A stretch of 64,000 bases of DNA from Polycladomyces abyssicola (GTDB lineage Bacteria > Bacillota > Bacilli > Thermoactinomycetales > JIR-001), in contig NZ_AP024601.1 of NCBI RefSeq assembly GCF_018326425.1, positions 546,001 through 610,000 on the forward strand, written 5' to 3'. The notes below the pieces were generated by a model. That model saw only the letters and a program-made list of their open reading frames with translations, was not told the origin of the DNA and did no database searches. A program made the position numbers and the translations under genes. Shown piece by piece: positions 16,796-24,948 of the stretch (position 1 is the first letter of the stretch; each line of letters begins with the position of its first letter).

Positions 16796-17619
16796 GCATT
16801 CGTAAAGTACTTACCATCGCAGGATCGGACAGCAGTGGAGGAGCGGGCATTCAGGCCGATTTGAAAACGTTTCAGGAACGGGGCGTCTACGGTATGACCG
16901 CGTTGACGACGATCGTGGCGATGGACCCGGACAACGGATGGGCACATCAGGTGTTTCCTGTTGCCTTAGATACGTTGAAAGCGCAGTTGAAAACGATCGT
17001 CGAGGGTATTGGTGTCGACGCGATGAAAACCGGGATGCTGGGCTCCGTGGAGATCATCGAGCTGGCGGCGGAGACGATTGACCGTTATCAATTGAACAAT
17101 GTGGTGATTGACCCCGTCATGGTCTGCAAGGGAACGGACGAGGTGCTTCATCCGGAAACGGCCGTCGCCCTGCGCGAGGTGTTGGTGCCCCGGGCGACCG
17201 TGGTGACGCCCAACCTGTTTGAAGCATGGCAGTTGAGCGGACACGGCCCGATCCGCACGGTGGAAGACATGAAAGCAGCCGCCAAGAAAATCCACGAGTT
17301 GGGCGCGAAATACGTGCTCGTCAAAGGTGGCGGCAAGTTGGAACACGAAAAGGCGGTCGATGTTTTGTACGACGGAGAAACGTTCGATATCCTGGAAGGT
17401 GATCGTATCGACACTACGTACACCCACGGAGCCGGATGCACGTATTCGGCGGCCATCACCGCCGAGCTGGCCAAAGGCGCTTCCGTTCCGGAAGCGGTCC
17501 ACACGGCCAAGGCGTTTATCACCGAAGCCATTCGTCACGGCTTCCCGCTCAACCAATACGTGGGTCCCACCCTGCACGCGGCGTATCGCTTGTATGGAGA
17601 ACAAGTAGCACAAAAATAA
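16792..17619 (+). CDS. pdxK: Pyridoxine/pyridoxal/pyridoxamine kinase
   Basis: A 275-residue ribokinase-fold enzyme phosphorylating vitamin B6 forms. It matches Bacillus subtilis PdxK (formerly YwdB/ThiD-like) closely from the first residues: VLTIAGSDSSGGAGIQADLK, GVDAMKTGML, VVIDPVMVCKG and the anion-hole motif THGAGCTYSAA with the catalytic cysteine. Hydroxymethylpyrimidine kinase (ThiD) is the near relative, but the length and the VMVCKG segment fit PdxK. Its ATG lies in the last codon of the P-type ATPase (ATGA), so translation is coupled. Pairing B6 salvage with metal efflux looks fortuitous. Confidence 0.9.
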   Translation: MSIRKVLTIAGSDSSGGAGIQADLKTFQERGVYGMTALTTIVAMDPDNGWAHQVFPVALDTLKAQLKTIVEGIGVDAMKTGMLGSVEIIELAAETIDRYQLNNVVIDPVMVCKGTDEVLHPETAVALREVLVPRATVVTPNLFEAWQLSGHGPIRTVEDMKAAAKKIHELGAKYVLVKGGGKLEHEKAVDVLYDGETFDILEGDRIDTTYTHGAGCTYSAAITAELAKGASVPEAVHTAKAFITEAIRHGFPLNQYVGPTLHAAYRLYGEQVAQK

Positions 17620-17633
17620 TGGTGAGCAGAAAA

Positions 17634-17664
17634 ACGGTCCGCTTCTATAGCGGACCGTTTTTTG
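17634..17664 (+). terminator. Terminator after pdxK
   Basis: ACGGTCCGCT, loop TCTAT, AGCGGACCGT, then six T. Perfect 10-bp stem. Confidence 0.92.
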
Positions 17665-17720
17665 CTTGTTGGAAAAAACGTGTAATGGGGTTTTACCATG
17701 ATCAAGTGATTTCTAGGAAG

Positions 17721-18161
17721 TCAGTTTGAATCCTCCGGCAAAATCCGCTCTAGCTCCTTCAGGATCTTCACTATCGGCACGGTTTCGTCATAGATACCGG
17801 CTATCGTGCCGTCAGGTGCGATCAATACCGTGGCGGGAACTGAGGTGATGCCGAACGCATCATAGACCCGGCGGCCGTCGTCTTTCAGCACGGGGAAGGT
17901 GTACCCGCGTTCACGAAGGAATTCAGGGACGGACTCCGGGCGAGCTTCCCGTCCGGTGACATTGATGGTCAAAAACGTAAACCGGGGATGGCGGACGGAG
18001 CGGTACAGCACCTCTTTTTGTGGGAGGTCCTGTTGGCACGCTCCGCACCACGTCACCCAAAACGACAGCCAGACAGCATGACCGCGAAATTGTCTCAAGC
18101 AGATGGTTTCCTCTCTGTCAATGGGGGGCAGGCAGAAGTCCGGCGCCGGACGGTTGGTCAC
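17721..18161 (-). CDS. Thioredoxin-fold oxidoreductase (TlpA/ResA/peroxiredoxin-like)
   Basis: A 146-residue redox protein with active site WVTWCGACQQD near residue 38, followed by the cis-proline segment TSVPATVLIAPDGTIAG. It has no signal peptide or N-terminal membrane anchor, unlike ResA, so it is probably cytoplasmic. The GTG start at 18161 has GGAGGG 8 bases ahead. It lies 14 bases after an EamA transporter gene on the same strand and is likely cotranscribed with it. It could reduce a specific partner disulfide; no partner can be named. Confidence 0.82.
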   Translation of the reverse strand: MTNRPAPDFCLPPIDREETICLRQFRGHAVWLSFWVTWCGACQQDLPQKEVLYRSVRHPRFTFLTINVTGREARPESVPEFLRERGYTFPVLKDDGRRVYDAFGITSVPATVLIAPDGTIAGIYDETVPIVKILKELERILPEDSN

Positions 18162-18175
18162 GAATCATTCCCTCC

Positions 18176-19036
18176 TCACAGGCGGATCAGGATCAAACCG
18201 GCGAACAAAAAGACGAGGGAGCAGGTTTGCAAGATCGATAATCGCTCCCGGTAGATCAGAATGGACAAAATGGCGACGATCAGGCTGTTGGTGGCAAACA
18301 TCGGGGCTACGATGCTAGCGGGGCCGTCGATCAGTGCGACGGAGTACAATTGCATGCCCAAAAACGAGAAGATGCCGCTCAACAACCCCCAAACCAGTCC
18401 CGTCCTGGCTGCCTTGCGCGCTTCCGTGTCCCCCGACCGCGGTTGCCGTAGTACCTCCACCACAAACCAGATCAGGCCGAGCACGTATCCGTAAAACAAC
18501 ACGGGTGTACCGGGTATGTGCATTTCCTGTGTCACTTTGAGTCCACCGTTACGGAATGAGAACAGCAGGGTAGCCATCAACAACAGGGCATACCAGCGCG
18601 GGTTGCGAATGGCCAGTTTTTCATTGCGGTCGATGGGAATGAGCAGAATCGCCAGCACCAACAGGGTTACCCCGGCGGTTTCAAACCAGGACAATCTTTC
18701 TCCGTAGACGATCACGGAGAAAAGGATGATCAGCAAAATATTGGTGTTCACTAACGGGGTGGTCAAGCTGGCGGGACCGTGATCCAACGCCTTCATAAAC
18801 AGCAAGTTGCCTAAGGTCGATCCCAAGCCGAGCAGGAGGCCGCCCACCAGCGTCGGCACATCTGTCCGAAATGTCCCTTCCCTCCACATCCATAGTAAAA
18901 AGCCCAATGTCCCGGTCAGATACAGGCCCAGGAGCAGATGGGCCACAGAACCGCGTCGAGCGGCACTCACTTTCATAAAGAATCCGGCCAGTCCGAACGT
19001 AAGCGAACTGAGCGCGGCAATCGCAAACCATGCCAT
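18176..19036 (-). CDS. EamA/DMT-family transporter
   Basis: A 286-residue protein with ten hydrophobic helices arranged as two EamA repeats. Each repeat ends in the typical helix pair (IVYGERLSWFETAG... and LIYRERLSILQTCS...). Members export or import amino acids, purines, drugs or other metabolites; the substrate cannot be read from sequence. AAGGATCG precedes the ATG. First gene of a two-gene unit with the thioredoxin-fold protein. Confidence 0.85.
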   Translation of the reverse strand: MAWFAIAALSSLTFGLAGFFMKVSAARRGSVAHLLLGLYLTGTLGFLLWMWREGTFRTDVPTLVGGLLLGLGSTLGNLLFMKALDHGPASLTTPLVNTNILLIILFSVIVYGERLSWFETAGVTLLVLAILLIPIDRNEKLAIRNPRWYALLLMATLLFSFRNGGLKVTQEMHIPGTPVLFYGYVLGLIWFVVEVLRQPRSGDTEARKAARTGLVWGLLSGIFSFLGMQLYSVALIDGPASIVAPMFATNSLIVAILSILIYRERLSILQTCSLVFLFAGLILIRL

Positions 19037-19210
19037 GTTGCTTCGATCCTTTCGTTCCTATCAATCAAGGACTGAAATTACATTAACACAAAATCAGCAC
19101 GCTCACCAGATCAGAGATATGCTCATTATTATCTTTGGAATATACAAAAAATAATTGTATAGTTTTCAAGTTCCGGAGGCACTTTATGAGAAGAGAAGGG
19201 AGGGACGAAT

Positions 19211-19357
19211 GTGAACCGCAACATGAAGGGCGGCGATCGCGATGTACCCAAACATATCGATGCTGTCGAGCAGATGGTGGAATCAACGCCTGATCTGAAA
19301 AAGGTGGATGAGCTGCGCCGACAACAGCCGCAGAAGCAGATTCCGCCACCCCGATGA
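19211..19357 (+). CDS. Small basic protein, 48 residues, unknown function
   Basis: A short frame starting at GTG 19211 and reading MNRNMKGGDRDVPKHIDAVE, with a glutamine/proline-rich end (QQPQKQIPPPR). GGGAGGG stands 6-8 bases ahead, and a terminator follows at 19487. Hydrophilic, no cysteine, no membrane segment. An overlapping frame from an ATG at 19186 with GGAGG gives an arginine/cysteine-rich peptide and is less protein-like. I do not recognise the family. Confidence 0.5.
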   Translation: MNRNMKGGDRDVPKHIDAVEQMVESTPDLKKVDELRRQQPQKQIPPPR

Positions 19358-19486
19358 CAGAGGGGCCGTGTTCGGAATTGGACATTGCGTACATCAGGGC
19401 GTAAGGCGGAACGAGCTGAGAAGACAAATCTCAAATCTTTCATTTCACTTGAAATCGCGAGTGGTCCACCACTTGTTCAGCAACAT

Positions 19487-19512
19487 ACACCGCTTAGGGA
19501 GCGGTGTTTTTT
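19487..19512 (+). terminator. Terminator after 48-residue gene
   Basis: ACACCGCT, loop TAGGG, AGCGGTGT, then T run. The rest of 19358-19672 holds no gene I can support; an extended -10-like TGGTACAAT lies at 19567-19575. Confidence 0.85.
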
Positions 19513-19672
19513 CGTGTTGTTTGACCAATCTGTCACGGAACGGTTGCCGTGTTCGGAAATGGATCATGGTACAATAAGGATACAAGATGTTCCGCATGCA
19601 AGCGGGTGGCGGCTTTTCAATCAACCTTCTTCTTCGGATTCCGTTTGTCCATGATACACCAACGGGAAAAAG

Positions 19673-19861
19673 ATGGCGGATACGGACAAGCAATGGCTTC
19701 AACTGAAAGGGAGAGCGGAAGGAATCATACATTCCGTCAGTACGACGATCCCAACACCCGATTGCCGGTGGCAGATGACTAGCATGCGGGTGGGGACAAA
19801 AGGAGATTGGCAGGCAGCGCTGGAACAATACATTGCCGCTACAAATGATGCCTCTTCCTGA
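19673..19861 (+). CDS. Hypothetical protein, 62 residues
   Basis: Frame starting MADTDKQWLQLKGRAEGIIH and ending QAALEQYIAATNDASS. Composition is protein-like and hydrophilic. The ribosome site is poor (GGGAAAAAG directly before ATG). It lies 48 bases before the DUF1802 gene on the same strand, with a possible extended -10 about 100 bases upstream. Existence is uncertain and no family is recognised. Confidence 0.4.
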   Translation: MADTDKQWLQLKGRAEGIIHSVSTTIPTPDCRWQMTSMRVGTKGDWQAALEQYIAATNDASS

Positions 19862-19908
19862 CGTCTGACTGATTGATCCTAATCAATAAGCATGAAGGAG
19901 GAAAACAG

Positions 19909-20505
19909 ATGACGGTGCAAACGTTGACACCGATTGCATTGAAAGAATGGGCTGTTGCAGTGGAAGCGCTGGCGGAAGGAAAGCAGATTTTGCTCATGCG
20001 CAAAGGGGGTATTCATGAGGAAACCCGTCATTTCCAAGTGGAAGCGGATGCTTTCTTCCTTTACCCCACTTATGAACATCAGCAGGAGCAAGCCGATCTG
20101 GTGAAACCGGAATTCCAGGACAAGCTGCAAGAAACAATGAAAGAGTGGAACCCGGAAGCCAAGACCAATACCGTCAAATATTTTGCCCGCCTGGCTGAAG
20201 ACATCGAAATCTTGGACGAAGAGGCACTGAATCGTTTGTCGTCGTTCCATATCTGGGTGCCCGACTTTGCCGTGAAACGGTTAAAGTGGAAACGGAAACA
20301 ACCGTTGCATTTGCTTTTGGTGCGCACCTACCGGTTGGAGCGCCCGTTGGAAGTGCCGATTCTGGAGGAGTATCTGGGTTGTCGTTCGTGGATCCGCTTG
20401 CCGGAAGAGCTGATCCGGGAGACGTCGGCAGCGGAGCCGGTATTGTCCGATGCGGAATTTGGGCAGCAAGTGCAGGAGATCAAACAGGCACTGGGCCGTG
20501 CGTGA
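19909..20505 (+). CDS. DUF1802 family protein
   Basis: A 198-residue protein opening TPIALKEWAVAVEALAEGKQILLMRKGGIHEE, the hallmark of DUF1802. This family is widespread in Firmicutes and cyanobacteria with no known activity. No membrane segment or signal is seen; the conserved KGGIHEE and YPTYEHQ motifs suggest an enzyme or nucleotide-related protein. ATG 19909 has AAGGAGG 8 bases ahead. Confidence 0.82.
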   Translation: MTVQTLTPIALKEWAVAVEALAEGKQILLMRKGGIHEETRHFQVEADAFFLYPTYEHQQEQADLVKPEFQDKLQETMKEWNPEAKTNTVKYFARLAEDIEILDEEALNRLSSFHIWVPDFAVKRLKWKRKQPLHLLLVRTYRLERPLEVPILEEYLGCRSWIRLPEELIRETSAAEPVLSDAEFGQQVQEIKQALGRA

Positions 20506-20621
20506 TATGGCCGACAGTGCTGTGTGAAGCGCTGTCTACCGCCTGATCTGATGAAAATGCGGGCGAGGCGGTTCTTCCACGGTTTTCTACGGCGAGCCAA
20601 TCACGGGAAAGGAGACGGGTG

Positions 20622-21605
20622 ATGCGCGCGATTCTCGTGAAGGAACCCGGTGGCGTGGAACAACTGTACTTGGGTGAATATCCAACTCCCGAACCCAAGC
20701 CGGATGAGCTGCTGGTAAGAGTGAAAGCGACGGCCCTCAATCGGGCGGATATTTTGCAGCGACGCGGCCATTATCCGCCGCCGCCGGGTGCAAGTCCCAT
20801 TCTGGGTTTGGAAATGGCGGGGATTGTGGAAAAGGCAGGGACGCAATGCACACAGTTTCGCGAGGGAGATCGGGTGTTCGGCCTGCTTCCCGGGGGTGGG
20901 TATGCCGAGTATGCCGTCATTCCCGAATCATTGGCCATGCCGATACCCGAGCACATGGACTTCACGGAAGCGGCGGCGATCGCGGAAGTGTTTCTCACCG
21001 CCTATCAGGCGATGTTTTGGTTGGCTGAACTCAAAGCGGGTCAGTACGTACTGATTCACGCGGGAGCCAGTGGCGTGGGCACGGCCGCGATTCAACTGGC
21101 CAAAGAAGCCGGTTTCATCCCGATCGTCACCGCCGGGACGGAGGAAAAACTGGCGTTCTGTCGGGAGTTGGGTGCGGTCGCGGCGTTCAACTACAAGGAA
21201 GGCCCTTTCGCCCCCAAAGTGATGGAAGCGACCGACAGGGCAGGCGTGCATGCCGTCCTCGATTTCGTCGGCGCGCCGTACTGGCATCAAAATGTGGAAT
21301 GCCTGACGGCTGACGGTCGGATCATCCTCATCAGCGCGTTGGGCGGGGTCAAGGTGGCTGAGGTGAATCTGGCACCGTTGCTGGCCAAACGAATTCATGT
21401 GATCGCCACCACCTTGCGTGCGAGGAGTGTGGCGTACAAAGCTCAGTTAGTTCGCGATTTTACCCAATTTGCATGGAAACGGTTTGCCGATGGGCGGTTG
21501 CGGCCGATCATTGATCGCGTATGGCCATGGACACAAGTGCGGGAAGCGCACCGATATATGGAAGAAAACCGGAATATCGGAAAAATCGTCCTGCGGGTAG
21601 AGTGA
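20622..21605 (+). CDS. NAD(P)H:quinone oxidoreductase, zinc-free MDR family (PIG3-like)
   Basis: A 327-residue medium-chain dehydrogenase/reductase. GroES-like N-terminal half, then the Rossmann half with HAGASGVGTAAIQLAKEAG (near residue 150) binding NADPH. The zinc ligands of alcohol dehydrogenases are absent. Segments such as ALNRADILQRRGHYPPPPG and the end MEENRNIGKIVLRV match TP53I3/QOR-type quinone reductases, which detoxify quinones. AAAGGAGACGGGTG precedes ATG 20622. Monocistronic. Confidence 0.88.
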   Translation: MRAILVKEPGGVEQLYLGEYPTPEPKPDELLVRVKATALNRADILQRRGHYPPPPGASPILGLEMAGIVEKAGTQCTQFREGDRVFGLLPGGGYAEYAVIPESLAMPIPEHMDFTEAAAIAEVFLTAYQAMFWLAELKAGQYVLIHAGASGVGTAAIQLAKEAGFIPIVTAGTEEKLAFCRELGAVAAFNYKEGPFAPKVMEATDRAGVHAVLDFVGAPYWHQNVECLTADGRIILISALGGVKVAEVNLAPLLAKRIHVIATTLRARSVAYKAQLVRDFTQFAWKRFADGRLRPIIDRVWPWTQVREAHRYMEENRNIGKIVLRVE

Positions 21606-21693
21606 TGACGTGTTGCATGCATGTCTGTCCCATGAAGGGCAAATGCTAGCAATGTCAAACAAACCATATCATGCCCGAAAGGACGGATGATAC

Positions 21694-22050
21694 ATGGACC
21701 ATTCCGTTATTCACGATGCCCTGCAGGAATACAAGGAAGGATTGGGTGAGCTGGAGCGCCATCTCCCGGAAGTGGCTCGTCACTACCATGCATTCACCCA
21801 TGCATGTTTTACCGACGGAGAGCTTTCGAGTCAGGTCAAGCACCTGATCGGTCTGGCGCTGGGTGTCCTCACCAATGACGAGTATTGCATCTTGTACCAC
21901 ACGAAAGGAGCGGTGGACCAAGGAGCCAATGACATGCAGGTGATGGAGGCTGCCGCGGTATCCGCCGCTTTCGGTGGAGGTTCCGCCATGGCTCAGGCCG
22001 TGACGTTGGTGCAGGATGCGTTGCAGGCATTTAGCGGTCACACCCATTAA
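21694..22050 (+). CDS. Carboxymuconolactone decarboxylase-family (AhpD-like) protein
   Basis: A 118-residue all-helical protein with the core motif DEYCILYHTKGA, in which a cysteine is followed four residues later by histidine, as in CMD/AhpD proteins. The usual second cysteine (CxxC) is missing, so it has only half of the classical alkylhydroperoxidase active site. It probably forms a hexamer. Function may be peroxidase-like or a simple thiol enzyme. GAAAGGACGG precedes the ATG and a good terminator follows. Confidence 0.85.
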   Translation: MDHSVIHDALQEYKEGLGELERHLPEVARHYHAFTHACFTDGELSSQVKHLIGLALGVLTNDEYCILYHTKGAVDQGANDMQVMEAAAVSAAFGGGSAMAQAVTLVQDALQAFSGHTH

Positions 22051-22052
22051 AC

Positions 22053-22080
22053 GGGGAGAGAGGATCTCCCCCTCTTTTTT
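22053..22080 (+). terminator. Terminator after CMD-family gene
   Basis: GGGGAGA, loop GAGGA, TCTCCCC, then CTCTTTTTT. Confidence 0.85.
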
Positions 22081-22301
22081 ATTGTCGACTTGCGTTATGA
22101 TAAAAAGAGGAAAATCATGCTTTGTTGTTACATAGTGAATCACTAGGGTACTTGATTATGGCGGCAACTATCTGCTTCCGTGCAGAACGGCAGGTAGAGC
22201 GAGCCGGAAAAGCAATCGGATTAGTATTTACCAGACACGTTCTAGAGAACATGGGCATCGGATGAGATGATGGATGGGAAATCAGCGAGAAGGGTGATGA
22301 C

Positions 22302-24098
22302 ATGGGCAAACAAAAATATAACATGAAATGGGATTTGGATTCCTTTTTTCCAGGAGGGAGTGCATCTCCTGAGTTTGAACAGTTCGTCAACGACCTGTCG
22401 CGGCGGATTGATGAACTGAAGCGGGATATCACGAAACTGGCCACTCTCAAGCCGGCGACCCCTGATCGTTGGCATGAGACGTTAACGCGTGCACAAGAAG
22501 CCACCAGTCGGTTGTATCAGGCGAGCGCTTTCGTCAGTTGTCTGACCGCTCAGGATGTGAAGGATGAAAAAGCGAAGTTGTGGCGGGGACGACTGACGCA
22601 ATTGGGGGCCGCTTACCGGGCCGCGATGACGGCGATGGATGACGCACTCTTGAAAGTGCCGGATTCCGATTGGGCGGGATTGTTGCAAGACGAACGACTT
22701 CAGCCGATCGCCTTTTTCTTGGAAGAACGGCGTCGGCATGCCAAGGAGAAACTTTCTCCCGAGATGGAAACTTTGGCGGGAGATTTGTCCGTTGACGGAT
22801 ACCATGCTTGGGGTCAACTGTACAACACCGTCGTCGGCAGGATACAGATCCCTGTGGAGGAGAAAGGAAAAACCGTTCACCTCTCCGTCGGGCAGGCGTC
22901 CAATCGGTTGTCCCACCCCGATCGCCGCGTGCGCCAATCCACTTTTGCCGCACTGGAAAAAGCGTGGTCGCAGGAGGCGGAGCTGTGTGCCGCATCACTC
23001 AACCATTTGGCGGGATATCGCTTGAATTTGTACCGGCACCGGGGTTGGGATTCGGTGTTGAAGGAACCGCTCGACGACAATCGAATGTCGGCGGAAACCC
23101 TGGAGACGATGTGGCAAGTGATCGAGAAAAACAAGCCCCGCCTGATCTATTACATGGACCGAAAAGCATTGTTGCTGGGAGTGGACGCTCTCAGTTGGTA
23201 CGATTTGAGTGCCCCCCTTCCGGGAGAGGAAAAACAGATTCCGTATGATGAGGCCGCGGATTTCATCGTAGAACAGTTCGGGCACTTTGATCCGGAGATG
23301 GCAAAGTTTGCCCGCCATGCGTTTGAGAACCGTTGGATTGAAGCGGAGGATCGTCCCGGCAAACGCCCCGGCGGTTTCTGTACGAGTTTCAAACTTTCCC
23401 GCCAATCTCGGATTTTCATGACCTATGCGGGGACAGCCAGCAACGTTTCCACCTTGGCACACGAGCTGGGTCATGCGTACCATCAGCACGTGATGAACGA
23501 TTTGCCCGAGTTTGCCCAGGATTATGCGATGAACGTGGCGGAAACGGCATCTACGTTCGCGGAGTTGATCGTGACTGACGCTGCCATTCGCCACGCTTCA
23601 TCGGCCAAGGAAAAATTGAAACTGGTGGAAGACAAACTGCAGCGCGCAGTGGCCTTTTTCATGGATATTCACGCTCGTTTCCTGTTTGAAACGCGGTTTT
23701 ATGAACGGCGCAAACAAGGCCCGGTCAGCGTGGAGGAATTGAACGCACTCATGTTGCAGGCGCAAAAGGACGGATTTCACCACGCACTCAGTGTCTACCA
23801 TCCGTATATGTGGGCGTCCAAACTCCACTTTTACATTACCGGTGCACCGTTTTACAATTTCCCGTACACCTTCGGTTACCTGTTCAGCACGGGTATTTAC
23901 GCCCGTGCACAGGCGGAGGGGCCGTCGTTCGCCCGGAAATACGTGGCGCTGTTGCGCGATACGGGTCGCATGACGGTGGAAGATCTTGCAAAGAAACACC
24001 TCGGTGTCGATTTGACTCAACCGGAATTTTGGCAATCGGCCGTGGATACGGTACTCGAAGATGTCGATCTGTTTTTGGAACTGACGGAGACCAAGTGA
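22302..24098 (+). CDS. M3-family oligoendopeptidase (PepF-like)
   Basis: A 598-residue cytoplasmic zinc metallopeptidase cutting short peptides. The zinc motif LAHELGHAYHQHV (HExxH) is near residue 388, with the third ligand glutamate in NVAETASTFAEL about 25 residues on. Full length for the family, no signal peptide. Ribosome site GAGAAGGGTG. The 200 bases ahead hold no other gene I can support. It recycles peptides in Bacillus relatives; overproduction affects sporulation signalling there. Confidence 0.9.
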   Translation: MGKQKYNMKWDLDSFFPGGSASPEFEQFVNDLSRRIDELKRDITKLATLKPATPDRWHETLTRAQEATSRLYQASAFVSCLTAQDVKDEKAKLWRGRLTQLGAAYRAAMTAMDDALLKVPDSDWAGLLQDERLQPIAFFLEERRRHAKEKLSPEMETLAGDLSVDGYHAWGQLYNTVVGRIQIPVEEKGKTVHLSVGQASNRLSHPDRRVRQSTFAALEKAWSQEAELCAASLNHLAGYRLNLYRHRGWDSVLKEPLDDNRMSAETLETMWQVIEKNKPRLIYYMDRKALLLGVDALSWYDLSAPLPGEEKQIPYDEAADFIVEQFGHFDPEMAKFARHAFENRWIEAEDRPGKRPGGFCTSFKLSRQSRIFMTYAGTASNVSTLAHELGHAYHQHVMNDLPEFAQDYAMNVAETASTFAELIVTDAAIRHASSAKEKLKLVEDKLQRAVAFFMDIHARFLFETRFYERRKQGPVSVEELNALMLQAQKDGFHHALSVYHPYMWASKLHFYITGAPFYNFPYTFGYLFSTGIYARAQAEGPSFARKYVALLRDTGRMTVEDLAKKHLGVDLTQPEFWQSAVDTVLEDVDLFLELTETK

Positions 24099-24290
24099 AT
24101 AGATGACTTTGGCGCATTGAAGCTGATTTCTCCGGAATAACAGCTGGCTGATTGGCAATGTGTTTGAAGATCAATGGCCGCTGGGAAGACCAAGTGAGTA
24201 TTACCTGCTGGATGAGGAGTACCTTTGTGGATGCAGGAAAAGCGAAACGTGAAAACCGGGTGTTTCGTGACTCGTTCTTCTTCATACTCT

Positions 24291-24323
24291 ACTCCGTAGC
24301 CATTCCTGGCGCGGAGTTTTTTC
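24291..24323 (+). terminator. Terminator downstream of the oligopeptidase gene
   Basis: ACTCCG (24291-24296) pairs with CGGAGT (24312-24317), with inner GCCA/TGGC, then TTTTTTC. The rest of 24099-24402 holds nothing I recognise. Confidence 0.75.
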
Positions 24324-24402
24324 TTTTTCCGGTGAGAAGTCGCCGACTCTCCAGCGTATCAAGGGTGAAACAGAAATCAGCAGACAGATGGGAGTGCAGG
24401 AC

Positions 24403-24948
24403 ATGCCGGATGATCTGACCTTGGTACGGCAGGTTCTCGCCGGAGACCTGGATGCGTTTGATGCCCTGGTTCTCCGCTACAAGGACCGCGTGTACCGCCT
24501 CATGCTCCGGTTGATCGGTAATCCGGAAGACGCCCAGGATTTGACGCAGGAAGTGTTCATCAAGGTGTACCGGAACCTTCAGCGGTTTGATTCTTCACGT
24601 CGCTTTTCCACCTGGCTGTATCGGATCGCCTTCAACCGCTGCGTGGATGAACTCCGGAAGCGCGACAGAATGGGCGCCGTCCCGACCGATGGGGAGCCGC
24701 CCGGAAGCGAAAGCGCTGAAAGCATCGTTCTGAAACAGGAGGTATACCGGTCGCTCATGGACCGGATCTATGACTTGCCAGAACACTACCGGAGGGTGTT
24801 TCTGCTCAAGTATCTGGATGATTTGAGTTACGCGGAGATTGCTCACGTGCTAGGCATCACGGTTGATGATGTGAAAAACCGCCTCTACCGGGCGAGGAAG
24901 AAGCTCAGAGAACAGAAAACGCTCAGGAAAGCGGGGAATGGAGCATGA
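24403..24948 (+). CDS. ECF-type RNA polymerase sigma factor (SigW-like)
   Basis: A 181-residue group-4 sigma factor. Region 2 has NPEDAQDLTQEVFIKVYRNL and FSTWLYRIAFNRCVDELR; region 4 has LPEHYRRVFLLKYLDDLSYAEIAHVLGI and VKNRLYRARKKL. GGAG stands 8 bases ahead of ATG 24403, so this start is better than ATG 24388. The next gene overlaps by 4 bases and encodes the zinc anti-sigma partner. The pair likely senses envelope stress. No clear self-recognised promoter was found upstream. Confidence 0.92.
   Translation: MPDDLTLVRQVLAGDLDAFDALVLRYKDRVYRLMLRLIGNPEDAQDLTQEVFIKVYRNLQRFDSSRRFSTWLYRIAFNRCVDELRKRDRMGAVPTDGEPPGSESAESIVLKQEVYRSLMDRIYDLPEHYRRVFLLKYLDDLSYAEIAHVLGITVDDVKNRLYRARKKLREQKTLRKAGNGA

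Noticed and set aside
19186-19293. Alternative frame MRREGRDECEPQHEG with GGAGG ahead
   Set aside because: Arg/Cys-rich composition is that of an out-of-frame reading; the overlapping 48-codon frame is more protein-like.
24365-24402. TGAAAC resembling an ECF -35 element ahead of the sigma gene
   Set aside because: No matching -10 (CGTA/CGTC) at 16-17 bases, and transcription would start at the start codon itself.
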